Source of the DNA: Syntrophobacter fumaroxidans MPOB
GTDB taxonomy: Bacteria; Desulfobacterota; Syntrophobacteria; Syntrophobacterales; Syntrophobacteraceae
Reading direction: 5' to 3'
DNA length: 64,000 bases
Assembly (NCBI RefSeq): GCF_000014965.1
Contig: NC_008554.1
Location: 4,700,001-4,764,000, forward strand
Shown here: piece after piece, positions 54,573-61,714 of the stretch
How positions within the stretch are numbered: position 1 is the stretch's first letter
Layout of the letters: each line of letters starts with the position of its first letter
Notes under the pieces: generated by a model
The model's input: only the letters and a program-made list of their open reading frames with translations
Databases searched by the model: none
Told to the model about the DNA's origin: nothing
Made by a program: the position numbers and the translations under genes

Positions 54573-54959
54573 TCACTCGGTATGATAGGCGGTGCACTTG
54601 ATTTCCACGAGGGCGCCCCGGGGAAGGCCTTTGACTTCCACCACCGCGCGCGCCGGCTTGTGCGCCGTAAAGACCCCTTCGTACAGCGCGTTGAAAGCGG
54701 CGAATTCGGCAATATCCGTGAGATACGCGTCCACGGCGACCACATCCGCAAGACGGTATCCGGCCGCTTCGATGATGTGCCGCAGGTTTTCGACGGCCTG
54801 CCGGGCCTGGGCGGCGAACCCTCCCGCCGCCAGTTGCCCGGTCGCGGGATCGAGCCCGAGTTGGCCGCTGACATACAGCCAGCCGCCTGCCACAATCGCT
54901 TGCGAATAAGGTCCGATAGCTGCCGGGGCGTGTTCCGTCCGAATCACTCTCAAGCTCAT
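54573..54959 (-). CDS. ridA: RidA-family enamine/imine deaminase
   Basis: 128 aa. Family pattern: AIGPYSQAIVAGGWLYVSGQLGLDP near residue 14, QARQAVENLRHIIEAAGYRLADVV, and PARAVVEVKGLPRGALVEIKCTAY near the end with the catalytic Arg at PAR. It hydrolyses reactive enamines made by PLP enzymes, which fits the aminotransferase in the adjacent operon. AAGGAGA precedes ATG 54959. Length typical. Confidence 0.92.
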   Translation of the reverse strand: MSLRVIRTEHAPAAIGPYSQAIVAGGWLYVSGQLGLDPATGQLAAGGFAAQARQAVENLRHIIEAAGYRLADVVAVDAYLTDIAEFAAFNALYEGVFTAHKPARAVVEVKGLPRGALVEIKCTAYHTE

Positions 54960-55200
54960 GGTGTTCTCCTTTGATGATCCTGTCCAACCGATGGTTCCCG
55001 ACGGTTCAATGCGGGATTTTCTCCATGAAATGCGGGGCCTTTCCGCCTGCACCCGCTTCCGGGCTTGTCTTGAAGTCCTCCCGGAGATCTTTGTTGCCAA
55101 GTCTAATCATTGAATTTATTATGTCTCGAACAGATTTTCCAGGCTGAAGTGGATATATGAATTGTGGTGCAGGTGCTCTGGAACCAATGGAAGAGCTTAA

Positions 55201-56406
55201 TTGAGCGCAGTCAAGCCACTGAAAATCCTGATTTACTCCCACGATACATATGGCCTCGGGCACATCCGCAGATGTCTCGCCATTGCCCGCAGCCTTCGTA
55301 ACTGCCCGGCGAACGTCCTCATCCTGACGGGTTCCATCCTTGCCGGTCGGTTCAAGATTCCAAGCCGCATCGACTTCGTGCGGATTCCCGGCATGATCAA
55401 GGTGACCAACGAGGAGTACATGCCGCTTTCCATGAAACTGGATGCCGCGGAAGTGCTCGAGATCAGAAAGCGGATCATCCTTGCCACCGCCATGGCCTTC
55501 CAACCGGATTTCTTCATTGTCGACAAGGCTCCGCTCGGTTTGAAAAAGGAAGTCGTGGACACCCTCCACTGGCTGAAGACGGACTGTCCCTCCTGCACCT
55601 CCATCCTCGGGTTGCGGGACATCATGGACAGCGCCACGTCCACCATCGAGGACTGGACGGAAAAGGGAATATACGATGCCATGGAAGCGCTCTACGACGA
55701 GGTTTGGGTGTATGGCTGCCGTGAATACTACGACCCCGTCAAGGAGTACGAGATCCCGGAGCCTGTGGCCCGGAAGATCCATTTCACCGGGTATATTCCC
55801 AGGCAGATCCCGACCAGGGACAAGATTATGGCCACGAGGCAATCCCTGGGAATCGGCCCCAAGGAAAAGCTGATCGTGGTGACGACCGGAGGCGGGGGAG
55901 ACGGGCATCCGGTGGTGCATACGTTCCTTTCGGCATTTGAGAATGAAAGGGGTGGCGTCCCGCCGCGCACTCGAGTGGTCATCGTGACGGGCCCCTTCGT
56001 TTCCTCGGCGGATTACCAGGACGTTGTGAGGCGGTGCGAGGCCCTCGGGTTCACCTCCTTGAAATTCCACCGCTCCATGGAACGGCTGATCGGCGCCGCC
56101 CAGGTTGTGGTCAGCATGGGGGGGTACAATACGGTATGTGAAATCGCGAGCCAGAAGAAACCGCTGCTGATCGTGCCCAGGGCGGTGCCTCGCGAGGAGC
56201 AGTTGATCAGGGCCCAGGTGCTGTGCGGCCTGGGGTTCTGCGACTACCTGGACCCGCGGGAACTGAACCCGCAATCCCTCCGCGACAAGATCCTCAATTT
56301 GCTCAACGGCGGCGCAACATGCCACCAGGCGGGGGATCTGCCCTTCACCGCCCTGGATGTCATCCGCAAGCGCATTTCGGAGGACAGAAAAGGGAATCGG
56401 GAGTGA
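55201..56406 (+). CDS. Glycosyltransferase, GT28/MurG-like
   Basis: 401 aa, TTG start with GGAAGAG upstream. N-terminal half begins LKILIYSHDTYGLGHIRRCLAIARSLRN (G-x-GH-x-R). The C-terminal half has VSMGGYNTVCEIASQKKPLLIVPRAVPREEQLIRAQVL near 308, the donor-binding G-G-x-N-T-x-x-E segment of GT28/MurG-like enzymes. Stop overlaps the next GTG, forming a three-gene translationally coupled cassette. Probably transfers a sugar in envelope polysaccharide or lipid synthesis; substrate unknown. Confidence 0.85.
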   Translation: MSAVKPLKILIYSHDTYGLGHIRRCLAIARSLRNCPANVLILTGSILAGRFKIPSRIDFVRIPGMIKVTNEEYMPLSMKLDAAEVLEIRKRIILATAMAFQPDFFIVDKAPLGLKKEVVDTLHWLKTDCPSCTSILGLRDIMDSATSTIEDWTEKGIYDAMEALYDEVWVYGCREYYDPVKEYEIPEPVARKIHFTGYIPRQIPTRDKIMATRQSLGIGPKEKLIVVTTGGGGDGHPVVHTFLSAFENERGGVPPRTRVVIVTGPFVSSADYQDVVRRCEALGFTSLKFHRSMERLIGAAQVVVSMGGYNTVCEIASQKKPLLIVPRAVPREEQLIRAQVLCGLGFCDYLDPRELNPQSLRDKILNLLNGGATCHQAGDLPFTALDVIRKRISEDRKGNRE

Positions 56407-57653
56407 GCTTCGGAACCAACCGCCTGGGGATGCTCCTCAAGGGTTACCCGCGCATATCGGAATCCTTTATCAGCACGGAAATCCTCCTGCTCGAGTCGCT
56501 CGGCGTTCCCATCGAGATCTTTTCCCTGAGGCAACCCAGGGAAACCTTCTGCCACGATCATGTCACAAAGATCGCGGCTCCCGTGACTTATCTGCCCGAA
56601 TACGTTCTGCCCAACCTGGCCACCCTGTTCCGCAGCAACATGAGGCTCTGGCGCACGCTCGGCGCTCACTACCCGGGATGTTTTCGGGATGCGCTCAAGC
56701 GGGCTTATGAACGCCGCGCCGTCGCCACGGTCAGGCATTTCCTGCAGGCCGGCCATCTTGCGACGACGCGGCTGGCGGGGTCGAAGGTCTCGCACATTCA
56801 CGCCCACTTCTGCCACACGCCGGCGTCGGTGGCGTTTTTCGCCTCCGGGCTGACCGGTCTTCCCTTCAGCTTTACGGCGCACGCCAAGGACATCTACACG
56901 TCCGATCCCGAACAGCTTTCCCGAAAAATCCGCAGGGCCCGTTTCGTGGTCACCTGCACCCGATACAACGCCGCGCACCTGGCGCAAATCGCGGGCGATG
57001 CGGCGATCCGGACCCCCATCCACACGATCTATCACGGAATCGATCCGGAGCTTTTCGCGTTCGGAACCGAAGCTCCCGCCGGGCCTCCCTACGAGATCCT
57101 GTCGGTGGGGCGAATGGTGCCCAAGAAAGGGTATGACGACCTCCTTCTGGCATTGAAAATCCTTGACGGGGAGGGCTTCGATTTCCGGTTCACCCACATC
57201 GGTTCCGGTGAAGAAAAACCCCGGCTCAAAACACTGACCCGAGATCTCGGTTTGTCACCGCGGGTTCGAATGCTGGGGACACTGCCCCACCGGGACGTGA
57301 TCGATCGGTACCGCCGGGCTCATTGTTTTGCCCTGGCCTGCAAGGTTGCCGAAAACGGGGACCGGGACGGAATCCCCAACGTCCTGATCGAAGCCATGGC
57401 AGTGGGGCTGCCGGTGGTTGCAACCGCCGTCTCGGCCATTCCCGAGTTGGTTGAAAACGGGAAAACCGGAACGCTGGTGGAGTCGGGCAATCCGGCGGCC
57501 ATGGCCCGGGCATTGCGGCGGGTGCTGGAGAACCCGGAACAGCGGATGCCCAGTGTGACGGCGGCCAGGAAACGCGTCGAAGAAGACTTCGACAACCGCC
57601 GCTGCATCCTGAAACTGCATGCGCTCTTCAAGCGGGTCCTGGACGCTCCGTGA
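56403..57653 (+). CDS. Glycosyltransferase group 1 (GT4)
   Basis: About 416 aa from GTG 56403, which overlaps the previous stop. KGYPRISESFISTEI near residue 14 and SHIHAHFCHTPASVAFFASGLTGLPFSFTAHAKDIY near 130 are N-domain hallmarks; the C-domain has ILSVGRMVPKKGYDDLLLAL near 232 and ENGDRDGIPNVLIEAMAVGLPVVAT near 316, containing the E-x7-E retaining-GT pair. Second member of the cassette. Confidence 0.92.
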   Translation: MSFGTNRLGMLLKGYPRISESFISTEILLLESLGVPIEIFSLRQPRETFCHDHVTKIAAPVTYLPEYVLPNLATLFRSNMRLWRTLGAHYPGCFRDALKRAYERRAVATVRHFLQAGHLATTRLAGSKVSHIHAHFCHTPASVAFFASGLTGLPFSFTAHAKDIYTSDPEQLSRKIRRARFVVTCTRYNAAHLAQIAGDAAIRTPIHTIYHGIDPELFAFGTEAPAGPPYEILSVGRMVPKKGYDDLLLALKILDGEGFDFRFTHIGSGEEKPRLKTLTRDLGLSPRVRMLGTLPHRDVIDRYRRAHCFALACKVAENGDRDGIPNVLIEAMAVGLPVVATAVSAIPELVENGKTGTLVESGNPAAMARALRRVLENPEQRMPSVTAARKRVEEDFDNRRCILKLHALFKRVLDAP

Positions 57654-58762
57654 AGATAGCTCTCTATTGTCCGAACAAACCGCTGACGCATCCCAACCCC
57701 TCCGGAGACCTGATCATCGCCCGGGGGCTGCACAACGCGCTCAACCGGTTCGGGCACCAATGCGAGGAAGTGCTGCAGTTCCGGTCTCGATGGTTCTGGA
57801 AATCGCCCGAAGGATGGTGCCGCGCCGCCGCCGCGCTGACGCGCGGCTTTCTGAACGCTTACCGCCTGGCCCCCCGCGTGTGGCTGACGTACCATTCGTA
57901 CTATAAGTCCCCGGACGTCGTCGGCCCCTGGGTCAGCCGCGCGCTCGGCATCCCTTACGTTCTCTTCCAGCCCATGTACGGGACCCGAAGACGAAAAGAC
58001 CCGCGCACGCGGGGCGGGTTCTACTTGAATCGCATCGCCTTGAAACAGGCATGCCACTCGTTCGTGAACAACCTCGACGACCTCGAAGCGATGCGCAGAA
58101 TCGTTCCCGGCGGGAACATCACCTATCTGCCGCCGGGTATTTTCCCCAAGCAGTTCGCAAGGGACGAGAACCTCGGTTTCGAGATGAGGCGCGCTCTGCA
58201 CATCGGCTCCGATGTCCCGGTGATCATGACGGCTGCAAGGTTCAGGGCCGACGTCAAGTACGAAAGCCTGGTCTACCTGCTTCACGCTCTCGCGAAACTT
58301 CGGCTGCGCCGGCCGCGCTTTCGCCTGCTCGTGGCCGGGGACGGTCCCATGGAAAGCCGTTTGAAGGAACTGGCCCGGGAATTGCTGCCGGGGCAGGCGT
58401 TGTTCGTGGGAAAAGTTCCGAGAGAAAAGATGTTCGAGTACTATTCAGCCTCTGACGTGTTCGCCTTTCCGGGGATCGGCGAATCCCTGGGAATGGTTTT
58501 CCTGGAGGCCCAGGCGTGTCGTCTTCCCGTCGTTGCCCTCGATACCGGCGGCGTGCCGCAGGTGGTGCGCTCGGGGGAAACCGGCCGGCTCGTTCCTAGG
58601 GACGATGGGGAAGCCATGGCCGCGGCCCTGGACGATCTGCTGGGTGACCGGGAGGCGAGGTTGACGATGGGCCGCAACGGTGAACGATTCATCCAAGAGG
58701 AAAGAAACCTCGAAAGGAACACCCTGCGCCTGTCCGCGGCGCTCGAAGCGATTGCGCGCTGA
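57650..58762 (+). CDS. Glycosyltransferase group 1 (GT4), second copy
   Basis: 370 aa, GTG start overlapping the previous stop by 4 nt. MKIALYCPNKPLTHPNPSGD, VPVIMTAARFRADVKYESLVYLLHAL near 186 and FAFPGIGESLGMVFLEAQACRLPVVALDTGGVP near 266-298 (E-x7-E) give a standard GT4 enzyme. Together with the two genes before it, this is a dedicated glycan-building set. Confidence 0.92.
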   Translation: MKIALYCPNKPLTHPNPSGDLIIARGLHNALNRFGHQCEEVLQFRSRWFWKSPEGWCRAAAALTRGFLNAYRLAPRVWLTYHSYYKSPDVVGPWVSRALGIPYVLFQPMYGTRRRKDPRTRGGFYLNRIALKQACHSFVNNLDDLEAMRRIVPGGNITYLPPGIFPKQFARDENLGFEMRRALHIGSDVPVIMTAARFRADVKYESLVYLLHALAKLRLRRPRFRLLVAGDGPMESRLKELARELLPGQALFVGKVPREKMFEYYSASDVFAFPGIGESLGMVFLEAQACRLPVVALDTGGVPQVVRSGETGRLVPRDDGEAMAAALDDLLGDREARLTMGRNGERFIQEERNLERNTLRLSAALEAIAR

Positions 58763-58767
58763 CATCC

Positions 58768-59694
58768 TCAGTCGATGGCGGGGTACTCCCGCGGCTGCTC
58801 CGCGGGTGACTGCCGGCCATATTCCGGGCGCCGAGGGATCGTCACCTGAAACCGGTCCGTCGTCCGGAACGCCTTCGTGCCCGTCGGGGTTTGAACCGCT
58901 CTGAAGGAAACCCGGTCTTCCCCGATCGTGACGGCCACGATGGTTTGCTTCAGGTCGTTGTGGCTTCTCTGGCCGGCGTTTCCAACGTTGACGTACGGAA
59001 TGCCGCCCGGCTCATCCGGAATCCTGCGGCGATTGTAGACGTGGGTGTGCCCCGCGAAAAATGCCCGCACCTTCTCGTTGTGCCTGAGGAGCACGCTCCA
59101 GAAGGGATCGTTGCGGGGATCGTCCGGAATGTAGGGCTCGTGACGGCAGACGAAGACATGCCGGGCGTCCGGAGCCGTGACGATGGCGTTCTCCAGCCAT
59201 TCCAGCACGGCGGAACCGTGCGGATTGCGGGCGAATTCCGAATACTGGTCGAGCACGATGAACCGGGCGTCGTTCCAGTCGAAGACATAGTTGACGGTTC
59301 CGGGAACGTGGAGCTTGACGGACGGCGTCAGCGCCGGGAGCATGTCTTCGAGAATGACCCGGACATCCGCGGGTTTCTCGTGGTTGCCCCGCACCGGGAG
59401 CAGTGGAGGGGCATCGGCCTGGAAAACCTCCCTGTAAAGCGTGCGGGTTTGCGAGACCGGATCGATGTCGCCAAGGGCGATGACGATTCCGATCCCGGCG
59501 ATGTCCGCAATTGCGCCGTTTTTCATGTCGCGGACTTCCTCGAGCACGTTGCGCAGGCGGGAGTGTTCGGAGCGGCTGTCGGCGATGACGGCAAAGGTCC
59601 GGGACTGCGCCGCCGCGGCGCCGGAAAGGAAGACCAGGACCAGCACCAGCGCGGCCCACGCCTCAAACCTTGGGAAACACCACTTCGTTCGCAT
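58768..59694 (-). CDS. Exported metallophosphoesterase
   Basis: About 308 aa from ATG 59694. A hydrophobic signal (AWAALVLVLVFLSGAAAA) precedes the catalytic domain: AVIADSR, GDID near 70, RGNHEKPAD (GNHE) near 98, CRHEPYIPDDP near 188 and FFAGHTHVYN (GHTH) near 214. These give the calcineurin-type dimetal site. Substrate unknown. The upstream frame to 59877 is antisense-like and not used. Confidence 0.88.
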   Translation of the reverse strand: MRTKWCFPRFEAWAALVLVLVFLSGAAAAQSRTFAVIADSRSEHSRLRNVLEEVRDMKNGAIADIAGIGIVIALGDIDPVSQTRTLYREVFQADAPPLLPVRGNHEKPADVRVILEDMLPALTPSVKLHVPGTVNYVFDWNDARFIVLDQYSEFARNPHGSAVLEWLENAIVTAPDARHVFVCRHEPYIPDDPRNDPFWSVLLRHNEKVRAFFAGHTHVYNRRRIPDEPGGIPYVNVGNAGQRSHNDLKQTIVAVTIGEDRVSFRAVQTPTGTKAFRTTDRFQVTIPRRPEYGRQSPAEQPREYPAID

Positions 59695-59878
59695 CGATTC
59701 ATCCGTTCGGCAGATGGGAGCACCTCGCGTTCCCCAGGGCGCGCTTGCAGGCGATGGCGGGAATCCGGGGTTTGCCGGAGACGGTCCGAAATGCGGAGGG
59801 AAGGCGGAGCCGGGCCGCGATGCGCGCCGGTGAACGTTTGTTCGGCCTCCGACAGGATGAAGGTTCCGGCGCATCACG

Positions 59879-60946
59879 CTAATCCGAACAAAGCTGCCTC
59901 AGTTTCGACACCTGGGCGGGCTCTCCGATGACGATGATCACCATCCCCGCCTGGATTATTTCCCCCTGGGAGGGGTTGTAAATGAATTCCTCGGCATCCG
60001 GTCGTCTGATGGAGATCGGCGCCAGCCCGGTCTTGCGGAAAATATCCGAGGCCGAGAGGGATGAGCCGATCAGGGCGCACGACTCGCCAACCACGACCTC
60101 CTCCACCCGGAAAGCCTGTTCCCGGCCGCGAAGCATACGATCCAGGAAGGAGACCACGTTGGGACGAACCATTTCGCTGGCCATCCTCATGCCGCCGATA
60201 AAGGACGGATTCACAACGTAATTGGCCCCCGCCCGGTAGAACTTGTCGGCAAGGTTGTTCTCCTCGCAGCGCGCCACGATCTTGATGCCTGGATTGATGT
60301 AGCGTGCCTGGACGGTGATCAGCAGGTTGTCGCTGTCGTTGTTGAGAGCGCAGATGATGCCGGATGCCCGATCGATTCCCGCCTTGTGCAGCGCCTCCTC
60401 CTCGGTTGCGTTGCCCTGCAGGCAGTACACGTCCTCGAAATGCTTGCGGACGAACGCGATCCGGTCGGGAAGCTCCTCGATCACCACGCACGATCGGTTC
60501 GTGGAATGCAGCTCTCGAAGCACGTTGAAACCGGTTTTGCCCGCTCCGCAAACAAGGATGTGACCTTTCAGCGCGGCAATGCGCCTCTCCATCTTCCGCT
60601 CCTTCAGCAAACGCGCGAGGTTTTTTTCCACCACGAAGCCGGTGATGGCCGATACGGCGTACAGTGTGACTCCCATTCCCGACCACATCAGAATCATCGC
60701 AAAGACTCTCCCGCCCGAGCTGATCTGGTCGAGGACCTCGCCGTACCCCACGGTGGTGAGAGTGATGCTCGTCATGTACGCGCACTCGAAGAAACTCCAG
60801 CGTCCGTCCCCGATGACGTAAAAACCTATCGTCCCGAACAGAAAGGCGCACAGGATCATCAGCGCGGGCGCCACCAGGCGCTCGAGGAATTCCTTGGCAA
60901 GAGAAAATTCAGCCGCCATGCTTCGGCCGGATGTGGAATCGCTCAT
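59879..60946 (-). CDS. Potassium channel with RCK/TrkA domains
   Basis: 355 aa. Two membrane helices flank the selectivity filter TLTTVGYGE (near residue 62-70). Then a TrkA-N/RCK Rossmann domain: HILVCGAGKTGFNVLRELHS near 130, VIEELPDRIAFVRKHF near 152, DNLLITVQARYINP near 210. A TrkA-C domain follows (VVVGESCALIGSSL near 280). Two-transmembrane channel gated by a cytoplasmic ligand. Confidence 0.93.
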   Translation of the reverse strand: MSDSTSGRSMAAEFSLAKEFLERLVAPALMILCAFLFGTIGFYVIGDGRWSFFECAYMTSITLTTVGYGEVLDQISSGGRVFAMILMWSGMGVTLYAVSAITGFVVEKNLARLLKERKMERRIAALKGHILVCGAGKTGFNVLRELHSTNRSCVVIEELPDRIAFVRKHFEDVYCLQGNATEEEALHKAGIDRASGIICALNNDSDNLLITVQARYINPGIKIVARCEENNLADKFYRAGANYVVNPSFIGGMRMASEMVRPNVVSFLDRMLRGREQAFRVEEVVVGESCALIGSSLSASDIFRKTGLAPISIRRPDAEEFIYNPSQGEIIQAGMVIIVIGEPAQVSKLRQLCSD

Positions 60947-61007
60947 GGCTTGAAATGTCCCCGATCGACACGCTGACGGTTGTGGAATCGCGGCGTCTCA
61001 TGCCGGC

Positions 61008-61062
61008 TTGCGTTCAAGACGGCGGCAGTGGGCGAGGGCGCTGAGTCCGCCCCCTCCGGTTC
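61008..61062. repeat. Truncated MITE-like element, copy D
   Basis: Begins TTGCGTTCAAGACGGCGGCA, matching the left end of copies A and B, and keeps a GTGGGCGAGGGCG block similar to their interior, then similarity fades. No clear right end. Confidence 0.45.
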
Positions 61063-61153
61063 CCGGGTCGGCTCGGCATCGCGTAATCGCCATGGGACCG
61101 AACGGATCGTTCGCACGGACCCGGGGAAAGCGCCACCCATGGCCGTTCCGGCG

Positions 61154-61318
61154 CTATTCTTCCTTCACGGTTTTTTCGTAGAGCCAGAGTGCGCCGCTCA
61201 GCCGTTCCAGCCCCTGTTCCCACAGGGCCAGTGCCTGTTCCGTAACGCGCGGCAGGGCTCTGAAGAGCTCATCGGCCCGGTCGATCAGTTCGACGATGTC
61301 TTGCTCACCCGTATCCAT
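61154..61318 (-). CDS. 54-aa helical ORF upstream of carB
   Basis: Short gene missed by length filters. Reads MDTGEQDIVELIDRADELF then ALPRVTEQALALWEQGLERL and ends LYEKTVKEE: amphipathic, acidic, one long helix or coiled coil. GGGAGCG lies 7 nt before ATG 61318. Lies between the potassium channel and carB on the minus strand. Could be a real small protein, function unknown. Confidence 0.55.
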   Translation of the reverse strand: MDTGEQDIVELIDRADELFRALPRVTEQALALWEQGLERLSGALWLYEKTVKEE

Positions 61319-61714
61319 GGTTCACGCTCCCTTGGCCATTCGCCCTCCGAATCGGCGGCAAAGCGCGGCCGAAAAGGCCCGCCCGCCCGCTCTCCGACTG
61401 AGGATAAACCGGCCGGTATGGGACGGTTTTGCCCCGGTCCCGTTCCGGGAATGTGCCGGCCCCCGGTACGCATCGCGACTCAACTCGCTATAATGCCCGA
61501 TAACGAACCCCTCGCACAGAAGATTTTTCGTTTGCCCCCTCCGGTCATGGCCGGATCGGGACCGGTTCATCCCAGCTAATTTATGGCACATCTTATAGCT
61601 TGACCAAATAATTAAGCACAAATATAACTGTCGATCGATATCATTCGGTGATCCGGATTCGTTCCGACATTGCCGCTCCCCCCCTTTTACCGGTTCAGGA
61701 AAGGTGAGACCCGT
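61319..61714. other. Intergenic upstream of carB
   Basis: 396 bp containing the promoter of carB and that of the divergent 54-aa ORF. AT-rich from 61,570 to 61,650, otherwise GC-rich with no other feature recognised. Confidence 0.5.
61600..61628 (+). promoter_or_regulatory. carB promoter
   Basis: TTGACC at 61600-61605 and TATAAC at 61623-61628 are separated by exactly 17 nt, a close match to the sigma-70 consensus, in an AT-rich pocket about 87 nt before the carB start. Confidence 0.7.
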
